Positions 1 through 6,774 are shown, counted from the stretch's first letter. The stretch: 12,186 nt of DNA from Bacillota bacterium (GCA_023393235.1 JAEWMH010000078.1:1-12186); one strand, 5' to 3'. Made by a program: numbers and translations. Notes: generated from the sequence alone by a model not told the origin.

Positions 1-506
1 GTCCAGACCATTCCCCCGCCGGCTTCCATAATGCCTTTATGCCACGGCCGTTTCTCCAGCATATCCATGGGAAACAGGTTAATCCGGTCGGCAGCGAATA
101 AACGTGAGGCATCCACAAAGATCCGGAACCGCAGAATATCTGTATTGGTCTGAACCGTATCCGCCAGATTGCGCAGACTCATCATCTGCTCCAGCTGTTC
201 GGTGATGGAGCTTTGGGGCAGCAGGCTGTTGTAGAGCTCCTTATTCATAAAAACCGAATTGCTTATGTCCAAAATATGGTCCAGCTTGTAGGTTAAATTC
301 ATCCCCGCCTGCCGCAAGGTCTGCTGCATGGAACGGGTGACCTCCTGCTCCAGAATCTCAGAGGAACGCTGATAATAGGAGGCCAACATGATTGTCACAG
401 GCAAAAGAATGAAAACTACATAAGCAATAATCCATTTTTTGGCAGCAATAATTCCCTGCCATAACCCCTTCAGATAATCCCATCCCAATTTCAGCGAATT
501 TACCAC
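1..506 (-). CDS. Sensor histidine kinase, YesM-like, N-terminal part (runs off left edge)
   Basis: Only the first ~168 residues are in the window. The GTG at 506-504 is chosen because a strong GGGGGAG ribosome binding site lies 5 bases upstream. The product has a short cytoplasmic lead rich in Lys and Trp, then a hydrophobic membrane segment at about residues 24-43 (WIIAYVVFILLPVTIMLASY), followed by a helical extracytoplasmic region (SEILEQEVTRSMQQTL, NLTYKLDHILDISNSVF). This is the usual start of YesM-type kinases, which have two membrane segments around an external sensor domain and a cytoplasmic His kinase module. The HAMP, His-box and ATPase regions would lie beyond the window edge, so the kinase call rests on the N-terminal pattern and on the adjacent YesN-like regulator, which ends only 55 bases upstream and probably shares its transcript. 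The signal sensed cannot be told from this. Confidence 0.8.
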   Translation of the reverse strand, partial: MVNSLKLGWDYLKGLWQGIIAAKKWIIAYVVFILLPVTIMLASYYQRSSEILEQEVTRSMQQTLRQAGMNLTYKLDHILDISNSVFMNKELYNSLLPQSSITEQLEQMMSLRNLADTVQTNTDILRFRIFVDASRLFAADRINLFPMDMLEKRPWHKGIMEAGGGMVW

Positions 507-561
507 CGTTCTCCCCCTTTGCGCTTCTCAACTCCTAACAATGGGCTTGCCGGGTCTTAGA

Positions 562-2178
562 TTAAAGCTGGTCTCTGTAAGCACTGGGGGTGAAGCCGGT
601 CATTTTTTTAAATACCTTGCTGAAATGACTGGGGTCGGTATAACCTACGGCATGGCAGACCTCATAAAATTTGTTCCGCGGGTCCTGGAGCAGCTCCTTG
701 GCCCTGTCAATCCGCACCTTGGTCAAGTACTCAAACAGTGTTTTACCTGTTTCCTGCTTGTACAGAAGGCTGACATACGTGGGACTCAGGAAGACCCCCT
801 CGGCAATGTCATTCACCGTCAGATTTTCGGCATAACGCTCCTGGATCAGCCTATGAATCCGGTCAATCACACTTCCGGTTTTGCCGCCGCGCTTTTCCTT
901 AACACAGGCGCAAACCTCCACCAGATAGCCGCTGACATGCTTGGTCAAATCCTGCAGGGTTTCCTGCCGCAGCACCATCTCCCATGCCTCCGCCTCCTTG
1001 GCCTCCCACTCCCCGTTAAGGGCGCTCAGTTCAAGCAGCACCCGGCTGGACTGCAGAATCAGCTGTTGGCTTATATTTCTTCCGTACCGGAAGCTGTTCT
1101 TGCCGCTGTGGCTCATGGATTCGAAGATATTGTCCAGAGCGCTCACGAGCCCGGCATCATCTCCAGCTTTTATCGCCGACATTACCTGATCCTCCGCCTC
1201 TGCCAGACGGTAGTGCTCATTATCACCGGATTGCAGATGATCAACTGTAAGAATTTGGTTTTTCCCCAAATACCATTTTTGAGCAGCCGCTTCCCGGGCC
1301 TGCTTATAGGACAGTGGCAGCTCGTACAGCTGATTGACAAACTCCCCCACACCGATGGTAACGCTTATTTTAAGCCAGCGGCTCAGGTTATCCCGGATTG
1401 CCTCAGCCAAGTCTAATAAGCCATTCTCCCCGTTTTCCAGGAGATCTCCGGTTTCCTGGACCAAAACCCCGGCATATTCCCCCACCGTTTTCTCGAAAAC
1501 GACGCCACGCATGGTTTTGTCCATCAGCTCTTGGATGATGTTCAACGCCGCATACGATAATAGCTGCTTGTCCCGCTCACTTCGGGCATCCATCACCAGA
1601 GCCAGATCGTCGATTACAATCACAATTACAATATACGCCTGCGCATCCAGCAGGGGCAGGTTCAAAAACTGTATTTTTTCCCTGACCCTCTCCTCCTGGA
1701 AGCTGTCGGCAATAAGGGAAAGCAGAAATTTTTCCCGGAGCAGGGGCAGGCTTTGGACCAGCTTCACCTGCATCTCGTTCACCAGTTCCTTCGCCCGTGT
1801 CTCTTCCTGGAGAGAGGTGAGGACGCGGGTAATGACCGTATGAAGCTCCTTGCGGCTGATGGGTTTGAAAATATAATCCACCGCGTGGACCTTTAACGCC
1901 GACTTCAGATATTCCGCATTATCAAACCCGCTGATGAAGATGATTTTTGCGTCTGGAAGAATACTGCGGATTTCCGTCGACATGGCTATGCCGTCCATAG
2001 TAGGCATTTTCACATCCGTCAGCACAATATCCGGCTTCTCTTCTTTAATCAAAGCCAGACCTTTATCTCCGTCGTCCGCCGTCCCTACCAGCTCGATCCC
2101 ATATGCGGTCCAATCGAAATAAGTGCCGAGCCCGTTTACCACTGACGGTTCGTCATCCACTATGACAAGCTTGTACAT
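562..2178 (-). CDS. Response regulator with AraC-type DNA-binding domain (YesN-like)
   Basis: A 538-residue two-component response regulator. Residues 1-120 are a receiver domain: acidic pocket D8-D9, phospho-acceptor D55 in TDVKMP, S83, and K105 in FKPI. The last ~100 residues are a two-helix-turn-helix AraC domain (NLTVNDIAEGVFLSPTYVS; AVGYTDPSHFSKVFKK). The middle ~300 residues are the poorly conserved linker typical of long YesN-type regulators. The ATG at 2178 is preceded by GGAGTG with 8-base spacing and gives a receiver that begins immediately (MYKLVIVDDE). The frame stays open upstream to about 2598, but that part overlaps rsgI and reads as low-complexity Thr/Lys/Arg, so it is not used. 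Its partner kinase follows in the same direction. Expected role: DNA-binding activator of a neighbouring uptake or surface-carbohydrate operon; the target is not visible. Confidence 0.93.
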   Translation of the reverse strand: MYKLVIVDDEPSVVNGLGTYFDWTAYGIELVGTADDGDKGLALIKEEKPDIVLTDVKMPTMDGIAMSTEIRSILPDAKIIFISGFDNAEYLKSALKVHAVDYIFKPISRKELHTVITRVLTSLQEETRAKELVNEMQVKLVQSLPLLREKFLLSLIADSFQEERVREKIQFLNLPLLDAQAYIVIVIVIDDLALVMDARSERDKQLLSYAALNIIQELMDKTMRGVVFEKTVGEYAGVLVQETGDLLENGENGLLDLAEAIRDNLSRWLKISVTIGVGEFVNQLYELPLSYKQAREAAAQKWYLGKNQILTVDHLQSGDNEHYRLAEAEDQVMSAIKAGDDAGLVSALDNIFESMSHSGKNSFRYGRNISQQLILQSSRVLLELSALNGEWEAKEAEAWEMVLRQETLQDLTKHVSGYLVEVCACVKEKRGGKTGSVIDRIHRLIQERYAENLTVNDIAEGVFLSPTYVSLLYKQETGKTLFEYLTKVRIDRAKELLQDPRNKFYEVCHAVGYTDPSHFSKVFKKMTGFTPSAYRDQL

Positions 2179-2215
2179 CCGGTTCACTCCTTGGGTAATT
2201 CGAATGGATACGTCC

Positions 2216-2244
2216 AGTATACTGCATTTGACCGGGGATAAAAG
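2216..2244 (-). promoter_or_regulatory. Candidate promoter of the response regulator/kinase pair
   Basis: On the minus strand a TATACT -10 box (2221-2216) lies about 38 bases before the start codon. The -35 region 16-17 bases upstream is a weak T-rich CTTTTA/TTTTAT. Because the rsgI terminator lies just upstream, the pair needs a promoter in this ~100-base gap, and this is the best candidate. Confidence 0.4.
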
Positions 2245-2282
2245 AGGATGCTGCAGGAAAACTCGCCTTCGGACAAAAACGC

Positions 2283-2314
2283 AAAAAAACCGGAGACAGG
2301 TTTCCTCCGGTTTT
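2283..2314 (-). terminator. Intrinsic terminator after rsgI
   Basis: Perfect 10-bp stem, AAAACCGGAG paired with CTCCGGTTTT, with a 9-base loop. On the minus strand it is followed by a run of seven T. It sits 28 bases after the rsgI stop and before the response regulator promoter, so it separates the two operons. Confidence 0.85.
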
Positions 2315-2341
2315 CCAGTGCTTTCCGTATACCCTGGACGC

Positions 2342-3607
2342 TTATCGTCCCGGGTTGTTTTTACCATCATCCTTGCCATTGTTCCGGCCGTTGTCATTGT
2401 CCCGGTTATCATTATTGCGGTTTGGTCCGCCGTTATCCTTGCCGATTCCGGTGTTTTTGTTGCCGGTGTCTTTTTTGTCATCCTCTTTCTTTTTGTCATC
2501 TTCCTTCTTGCCGTTCTGGCCGTTATTCTTTTTGTCGTCGTCCTTTTTGTCGTCGTCCTTTTTATCATTGCCGGCAGCCGGCGTTTTCCCGGGGGCACTG
2601 CCGTTTCTGACCGGGGAAGACGAGGCGGCAGGCTTCACGGAGGACTTAGGTGTGGCAGTCGGCGTGGGCGCCGTATTTTTGGTCGGTGTTGCATTGGCTT
2701 TGTTGGTGGGCGACGTGGATTTCTGCGGAGATTTGGTAGGCGTCGGCGTCGCCTTTTTCTCCTGCAGCTTCTTGTCCAGCGTACCGTCCTTCTCTTCCTT
2801 CAGCAGCTCCCGGATGCTTTCCTTCTCCAGGTTTTTCGGGTCCACCAGCTTGGCAATTCCGCCCTTCGCATCGGCGATATTGTGGACGGAATCCTTCTGC
2901 AGATCCTCCACCTTAATATCATGGCCTGCATTTTTGGCGTTCAGGTAAACGGTGTATTTGCCCAGAGACAGCCCGTTTTCCTTGGCGGTCTCTACAATTT
3001 CCGGCGGCGCCGCGAAGGCGGTAACCTGGATTTTATCCGCTTCCTGGGGATGTTTGGTGACCACATGGGCCAGAACCTGCTGTTTCAAGGCCTCCGTTAC
3101 CTGGGTATCATCGAGGGAGGTGTCCTCCTTCACGATGGTGCCGGCGATGACGATGTCGGCTTCCCCTTCGGCAAAAATCTTCATTTCTTCGGCTTTTTGG
3201 AGGATTTTATCCGTAACGTCATCCATGGACCGGCCCTTGTAGGAAACGCTGCGGGCGATTTCCAGCCCCTTGTCGTTTAACCCCTTCATTTCCCGGACCC
3301 GTTTGTTCTTATCGATGCCCAGTTCAATACTGGGGTTAATATCGATGGAAATATACGCTACAACGGATTTGTCGGTAAATACGGAGGTCAAACCGGTAAA
3401 CAGGATCATAACCAGCATCACGGCGGCCACAAAGCCGGACAGTAAAACAAAGGCGGGACGGCGGCTGCGGGTTACCCCGGGGGTGTAAACAATTTCCTCA
3501 CCCACGCCGCAGCTCCGGTCCATCCGGGGGATACGTTCAAACAAACCTGACGGAGTCATGACGATGAGGTATTTTCCGTTGACTTCCATTACAATGCCTT
3601 TGCTCAT
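2342..3607 (-). CDS. rsgI: Membrane anti-sigma factor RsgI-like
   Basis: A 421-residue anti-sigma factor expected to bind and hold SigI at the membrane. Residues 1-45 form the cytoplasmic RsgI N-terminal domain (GIVMEVNGKYLIVMTPSG). Residues ~52-74 form one membrane segment. Residues ~82-275 form an extracytoplasmic domain starting with DINPSIELGIDKN; N91-P92 matches the Asn-Pro bond at which RsgI proteins are reported to self-cleave. Residues ~286-340 are a Pro/Thr/Ser-rich linker, and residues ~345-421 are almost purely Lys, Asp, Asn and Gly. There is no carbohydrate-binding module of the kind found in clostridial RsgI; the charged tail is closer to the Bacillus type. The ATG overlaps the sigI stop as ATGA, so the two genes are translationally coupled. 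A terminator follows. Confidence 0.92.
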   Translation of the reverse strand: MSKGIVMEVNGKYLIVMTPSGLFERIPRMDRSCGVGEEIVYTPGVTRSRRPAFVLLSGFVAAVMLVMILFTGLTSVFTDKSVVAYISIDINPSIELGIDKNKRVREMKGLNDKGLEIARSVSYKGRSMDDVTDKILQKAEEMKIFAEGEADIVIAGTIVKEDTSLDDTQVTEALKQQVLAHVVTKHPQEADKIQVTAFAAPPEIVETAKENGLSLGKYTVYLNAKNAGHDIKVEDLQKDSVHNIADAKGGIAKLVDPKNLEKESIRELLKEEKDGTLDKKLQEKKATPTPTKSPQKSTSPTNKANATPTKNTAPTPTATPKSSVKPAASSSPVRNGSAPGKTPAAGNDKKDDDKKDDDKKNNGQNGKKEDDKKKEDDKKDTGNKNTGIGKDNGGPNRNNDNRDNDNGRNNGKDDGKNNPGR

Positions 3608-4404
3608 GGCTCCATCCTCCCGTCTTCCTCCGGCCTGGCGAAACGCAGATATTCACGTAAATAGGGAAAAGGCCCGTTATAAATAATGGCCACCGCTATA
3701 ATATACTTGCGGTTGCGCTCCAGCGTCTTCCGGGAAAATCCGGTACGCTCCAGCATTTCCTTGATGGGAAGCATCCGCTTGCCCAGCAGCAGACGCATCA
3801 GCCCGCTGTCCTGGGCCAGCATCAAACCGACCCTGGCCAAACTCTCGCGGGAATCGGCGTGTTTGGGGGAGGCCTCCACCAGATCGGAGAAGCTGACGCC
3901 GAAATCATTCAACACATGGTTCAGTTCCATAATCTCGCTTTTGCGGTCCTCCATATCCTTCTGCAGCTCATACTCCCGGATCGCCTGATGGATATCCACC
4001 GGATTCATCAGGTTCTCTTCCTCATCCTCCATATCGAAGGAGCTGTAGGGCACCTGCTGCAGGAACCGCTGCTCCTTGCGGATGAAGTCAATGAGCCTGC
4101 GGCGGATGACCATCTCGGAGAAGCTGAGAAACGGACGTCCCGTTTCGTGGGAGTATTGGCTTATGGCTTCATTAAACGCGGACAAGGCCACCGCGAACTC
4201 ATCGTCCCGGGAGGGATCGATGTACCGCTTGCAGAAGCGGCTGGTGACCTTGGCCACATAAGGCTGATAATCGGTAATAAACTGGTTGCGCAGGCGCATA
4301 TCCCCTGCTTGGATCAAACGGACCAGCTCCTCCGGGGGCCGGCTGCTTCCGGAGGTGTGAGATTGGCTTTTGCCTAAGAAGCGCTTCATTAAAACAAGTA
4401 TCAA
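3604..4404 (-). CDS. sigI: RNA polymerase sigma factor SigI
   Basis: A sigma-70 family alternative sigma factor of the SigI class, linked in other Bacillota to heat and cell-envelope stress or to polysaccharide sensing. Region 2 is visible around RFCKRYID, DDEFAVALSAFNEAI and FSEMVIRRRLIDFIRKE. The SigI-specific C-terminal part contains FGVSFSDLVEASPKHADSR and the hallmark SRKTLERNRKYIIA recognition helix. Its length (~266 residues) is slightly above that of the Bacillus subtilis protein. I chose TTG at 4404 because GAGGTG lies 6 bases upstream of it. GTG at 4413 has no good ribosome binding site and ATG at 4389 is too far from one, but both remain possible. The stop overlaps the rsgI ATG. 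A SigI-type promoter candidate lies 24 bases upstream, suggesting autoregulation. Confidence 0.93.
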   Translation of the reverse strand: MILVLMKRFLGKSQSHTSGSSRPPEELVRLIQAGDMRLRNQFITDYQPYVAKVTSRFCKRYIDPSRDDEFAVALSAFNEAISQYSHETGRPFLSFSEMVIRRRLIDFIRKEQRFLQQVPYSSFDMEDEEENLMNPVDIHQAIREYELQKDMEDRKSEIMELNHVLNDFGVSFSDLVEASPKHADSRESLARVGLMLAQDSGLMRLLLGKRMLPIKEMLERTGFSRKTLERNRKYIIAVAIIYNGPFPYLREYLRFARPEEDGRMEP

Positions 4405-4419
4405 AAGTCCCACCTCACA

Positions 4420-4743
4420 CTACAGGTTTCGTTTAGCCGCATCGTCTTGCGGGGGTAAATCAAAATAATTTGCAGGCTGCCCCACTCGGGCAAATGCCTC
4501 GGCCGGCGTCATTTCGGAACGCAGCAGCTTCTTGAAATCCCGGGAGCCCACCAGATCCAGATATCCTGCAATAGCAGGCCGGTAGGATTTCAGGATGACC
4601 ATCAGCTCCTCCAGCGGCACCTTAAAATCATTCACAGCCATCTGCTCATTCAAAAAGCCCGTCACCATCACGGATTCCTCGGAGTCATCGGGAAGCTCCC
4701 GCAGGAGCTCCAGGTACTCCACCACAAATTCCTCATATGTCAT
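4420..4743 (-). CDS. Small acidic protein of unknown function upstream of sigI
   Basis: A 107-residue soluble protein that I do not recognise. The ATG at 4743 has GGAG 11 bases upstream. The N-terminal half is acidic and probably helical (EEFVVEYLELLRELPDDSEES), followed by a second helical stretch (PLEELMVILKSYRPAIAGYLD) and a Pro-rich end. There is no signal peptide, membrane segment or cysteine. It starts 52 bases after the preceding small gene and ends 15 bases before sigI, so it is very likely co-transcribed with both. Its last codons carry the candidate SigI promoter. A modulator of SigI is conceivable from position alone, but nothing in the sequence shows it. Confidence 0.75.
   Translation of the reverse strand: MTYEEFVVEYLELLRELPDDSEESVMVTGFLNEQMAVNDFKVPLEELMVILKSYRPAIAGYLDLVGSRDFKKLLRSEMTPAEAFARVGQPANYFDLPPQDDAAKRNL
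4428..4456 (-). promoter_or_regulatory. Candidate SigI-dependent (autoregulatory) promoter
   Basis: On the minus strand ACCCCC (4456-4451) is followed after 19 bases by CGAA (4431-4428). These are the core -35 and -10 elements reported for Bacillus SigI promoters. Transcription would begin near 4420, shortly before the sigI ribosome binding site. The site lies within the last codons of the upstream small gene. I found no other ACCCCC with CGAA at this range in the window. The spacer may be a little long. Confidence 0.5.
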
Positions 4744-4795
4744 ATCCGTTCAATCTCCTTTTATTTGAATTCACGTGTCATGACTATTGGCCGTC

Positions 4796-5089
4796 TTATG
4801 TATCGGAGCGCGCCTCCAGCCGGCCGTTTTCCCGCATATATAAGCGTTTGGCCGGATTGTTGGCCAGCTTCACATTGCACATTTTGAGGGTGTGCTCCTC
4901 CTCCAGATCGAACACTTCCCATTTCTCCGGTTCGTCGTATCCCTGCTGCGCCAATACCGATGCCATCTCTGCAGCAGCAGTATCCTCGTCCTCCCAGGAC
5001 TTTACGCCATGGTACACAAAGTCATAGATGTTTTTTTGGCTGCAGGAAAATATTTCACCCGTTTCTCTATGCTTTAACACAAAATACAT
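4796..5089 (-). CDS. Small protein of unknown function, first gene of the sigI operon
   Basis: A 97-residue cytoplasmic protein that I do not recognise. The ATG at 5089 has a near-perfect GGAGG 7 bases upstream and follows an extended -10 promoter with a ~24-base leader. It begins with a beta-like stretch (MYFVLKHRETGEIFSCS), then a highly acidic middle (SWEDEDTAAAEMASVLAQQG; FDLEEEH) and a basic C-terminus. It has two cysteines, no membrane segment and no signal peptide. It is the lead gene of the unit that continues into the 107-residue protein, sigI and rsgI, with no terminator visible between them. Confidence 0.75.
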   Translation of the reverse strand: MYFVLKHRETGEIFSCSQKNIYDFVYHGVKSWEDEDTAAAEMASVLAQQGYDEPEKWEVFDLEEEHTLKMCNVKLANNPAKRLYMRENGRLEARSDT

Positions 5090-5119
5090 GTAAACGCCTC
5101 CTTAGACCACAATCGACTC

Positions 5120-5152
5120 ATTATATCATATTTTCCACATGGCACTCCATGT
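5120..5152 (-). promoter_or_regulatory. Extended -10 promoter with upstream palindrome, head of the sigI operon
   Basis: A consensus TATAAT (5125-5120 on the minus strand) preceded by TGA gives an extended -10 element, which fits the absence of a good -35. About 12-27 bases upstream lies a palindrome, ACATGG-CACT-CCATGT (5137-5152), over the position a -35 would occupy, where a bound regulator could act. Expected start of transcription is near 5113, giving a leader of ~24 bases. Confidence 0.65.
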
Positions 5153-5184
5153 CAGACTTTGGACAGGCTCATCGCGGGAACGGC

Positions 5185-5213
5185 AAAAAGGCCCGTGTTG
5201 ATACGCGGACCTT
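5185..5213 (-). terminator. Intrinsic terminator after the Rpn-like gene
   Basis: On the minus strand AAGGTCCGCGT pairs with ACACGGGCCTT with one mismatch and one G-U pair around a 4-base ATCA loop, followed by further T. It begins 22 bases after the stop of the Rpn-like gene and protects the sigI operon promoter from read-through. A smaller hairpin, ACAGC/GCTGT, sits between it and the stop. Confidence 0.75.
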
Positions 5214-5235
5214 AAACAGCAGCGGCTGTCTTTAG

Positions 5236-6279
5236 TCATTGCTGGCTGTTCTCCTCCTGCAGCCGCGAAACCTGCTCCAGCGGCAAACCGGTAATCTCCG
5301 AAATCTCCGGCGGGGTCATGATCCCCCGGCGCAGCAGCTGCTCGGCCACCTCGATCTTGCCTTCGATCTTGCCTTCGATCTTGCCTTCGATTTTACCCTG
5401 CAGCTTTCCTTCCCGGCGTCCTTCCATCAGGGCCTTCCGCTTCACCTTCGGGTCGATCCAGGGTTTTAGCATTTGCCTTACCTCCTCATCCAGCTTTTCA
5501 TATTGGCCGTACCGGTTATACAAATAATTCATCAACGCTTGCATCACTTCCAGCAGCCGCTCCAGATCAGCACCGCTTAACTCACGCACATCATGCAGCT
5601 GCCGGAGCCTCTCCAAAGTAAGGCCTACGGTTTTCTTCAGGCTACTGAACGCCTCAGCCATCCGCCGCCGCTTTTCTGCTTCCGGCAATTTGCTCCGCTC
5701 CAAGGCCTGCAGCCGTTTGCGCCAGCGGAATACCTGCAGGGGAAGCAAGGCATAAAGCTTCTTCTCTGTTAAGTGCTGAGGGGTATTCATCCAATACCGC
5801 ATAACAGGCACCTGGTACCGCATGGTTTGTCCGTCGGGAAAAACAAGCACCAGCTCCACCTGTTCCCGGATGGAGTCGTTTTCCTCCAGATAAATCACCA
5901 ATTGGCGGGGAAAAAAAAGCGTAAGTGTGCCCGCCTCCACCGCTTCAGCCATTCTTCCTGCTTCCAATGCCCGGTTGAACCCATACCGGAACATACGTAC
6001 AGCCATAGCGGAATCATGCAGCGTTTGAAATTCCACATGGTATTCACCCTCACCGGATGCTGTTTCCACCTTCAAGAGCAGATCCGCTTCGAGCCTGCTG
6101 AAATCTTGCCCGGTCATATTCCCGTTTCTGTGGACCACCTTGACTTGACCGGGATTAAAAGCTTCATCAAACAGTCCGTTAATCAGCAGGACCACTGTTT
6201 TGTGGGACAGATGGAACAGCAAGCGCATGATCCGGTCCAGCTTAATTTGTTCCCGCGGCTTTTTCCGTTTGTCAGCCAT
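5236..6279 (-). CDS. Rpn family recombination-promoting nuclease / putative transposase
   Basis: A 347-residue protein of the Rpn (PD-(D/E)XK nuclease) family, known for RecA-independent recombination and now often discussed with phage defence. The N-terminal nuclease core is visible as DEAFNPG, then LEADLLLKVE with D66, then YHVEFQTLHDS with E83 and Q85, the ExQ variant usual in this family. A VIYLEEN...FPDGQ stretch and a helical arm follow. Near the C-terminus, residues ~290-306 are four KIEG-type units encoded by 12-bp tandem repeats, then a small helical end (TPPEISEITGLPLEQVSRL) resembling a helix-turn-helix. ATG 6279 is used because the nuclease domain starts there; the frame is open to 6423 but runs through a terminator hairpin. 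A GGAGG lies 15 bases upstream, which is unusually far. The gene stands alone between terminators. Confidence 0.88.
   Translation of the reverse strand: MADKRKKPREQIKLDRIMRLLFHLSHKTVVLLINGLFDEAFNPGQVKVVHRNGNMTGQDFSRLEADLLLKVETASGEGEYHVEFQTLHDSAMAVRMFRYGFNRALEAGRMAEAVEAGTLTLFFPRQLVIYLEENDSIREQVELVLVFPDGQTMRYQVPVMRYWMNTPQHLTEKKLYALLPLQVFRWRKRLQALERSKLPEAEKRRRMAEAFSSLKKTVGLTLERLRQLHDVRELSGADLERLLEVMQALMNYLYNRYGQYEKLDEEVRQMLKPWIDPKVKRKALMEGRREGKLQGKIEGKIEGKIEGKIEVAEQLLRRGIMTPPEISEITGLPLEQVSRLQEENSQQ
5351..5398 (-). repeat. 12-bp tandem repeats inside the Rpn-like gene
   Basis: Three perfect copies of TCGATCTTGCCT (5351-5386, plus strand) and a fourth diverged copy (5387-5398), with a looser related unit beyond. 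They encode repeated KIEG/GKIE. Because 12 is a multiple of three, slippage would change the length of the C-terminal arm without breaking the frame. KLEG/KIEG repeats are common in this family. Confidence 0.9.
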
Positions 6280-6299
6280 AATCGTTTTCTGTTGCCTCC

Positions 6300-6310
6300 A
6301 GTATATCATA
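6300..6310 (-). promoter_or_regulatory. Candidate -10 region of the Rpn-like gene
   Basis: On the minus strand TATGATATACT holds two overlapping -10 candidates, TATGAT (6310-6305) and TATACT with an upstream TGA (6305-6300). The terminator at 6339-6378 leaves only ~60 bases for a promoter, and nothing better is present. Either box would start transcription at or just beyond the GGAGG at 6299-6295. Confidence 0.4.
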
Positions 6311-6338
6311 ATTGATGAGCCGCAAAGCTCCCGAATGC

Positions 6339-6378
6339 AAAAAACGCCAGCCGCTCCCTGATAAGGGAACAGCCGGCG
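6339..6378 (-). terminator. Intrinsic terminator downstream of the AraC remnant
   Basis: On the minus strand a 15-position stem with three mismatches encloses a 4-base TATC loop (inner TCCCT/AGGGA, outer CGCC/GGCG) and is followed by six T. It lies ~115 bases after the AraC remnant stop and has probably outlived the gene it served. Confidence 0.7.
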
Positions 6379-6492
6379 CGTGCTTCGCTTCCGGTCGAAA
6401 CTGTATAGGAATAACCATATCATAAAAGCGCTTTACCTGTCGATAAGCTATCCTGAAAAAACATACTCCGAGCCAAAACAGCCCCTCCCCCG

Positions 6493-6696
6493 CTACAGCC
6501 TGTACATTCGTCTGTATACCGAAGGCCGCAGCTTTACGGTTTTTTCGAAAATCCGGCTGAAGTAGTAGCCGTTGTCATAGCCACATAAGGAGGCCACATG
6601 CTCCATGGTAAAATCCGTATCCGTCAGCAGCGCCTTGGCTCTTTCCAGCCGGAGGGCGGTGAGATACTCCTTGGATGGCGCCACTCCGCCTCTTTC
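6493..6696 (-). pseudogene. C-terminal remnant of an AraC family regulator
   Basis: About 67 codons matching the second half of an AraC-type DNA-binding domain: SKEYLTALRLERAKALL, then the second helix-turn-helix FTMEHVASLCGYDNGYYFSRIF, and the conserved end RPSVYRR. A normal regulator of this type has 250-300 or more residues. Here the first helix-turn-helix and everything before it are missing. Similarity begins around ERGGVAPSKEYL and an in-frame TGA lies immediately upstream. The GTG at 6684 would allow a 63-residue product, but it would lack a complete DNA-binding domain and there is no clear ribosome binding site. The break falls only a few bases from a large inverted repeat at 6703-6774, which may mark the rearrangement. 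Confidence 0.8.
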
Positions 6697-6702
6697 TCAC
6701 AG

Positions 6703-6774
6703 CAAACAGAGCCCTTATGTTTTGCGGAGTGTCTGCCTTTTGGCCGGCCTCCGCAAAATAAGGGCTCCTGCTTG
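6703..6774. repeat. Large imperfect inverted repeat (stem ~19-25 bp)
   Basis: GAGCCCTTA (6709-6717) pairs with TAAGGGCTC (6759-6767), and TTTTGCGGAG (6720-6729) pairs with CTCCGCAAAA (6749-6758); the left arm has two extra bases (TG). The pairing can be extended outward by CAAACA/TGCTTG with one mismatch and a bulged C. The loop is 19 bases. Neither strand has a T run after the stem, so it is not a typical terminator, although it lies ~35 bases after the copper-amine-oxidase-like gene. It may be a small palindromic or MITE-like element. No clear target-site duplication is seen. Confidence 0.75.

Noticed and set aside
541..1416. 291-codon plus-strand frame opposite the response regulator
   Set aside because: Antisense of a well supported regulator; no ribosome site and no recognisable domain.
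2179..2598. 140-residue upstream extension of the response regulator frame
   Set aside because: It overlaps the rsgI tail and the terminator, reads as low-complexity Thr/Lys/Arg, and the receiver domain begins exactly at the ATG with a ribosome site at 2178.
2123..3280. Long plus-strand frame opposite rsgI and the regulator
   Set aside because: Shadow of the minus-strand genes: hydrophobic low-complexity sequence arising from the complementary Lys/Asp codons, with no ribosome site.
6280..6423. 48-residue upstream extension of the Rpn-like frame
   Set aside because: It runs through the terminator hairpin and the only promoter candidate, and adds no domain sequence.
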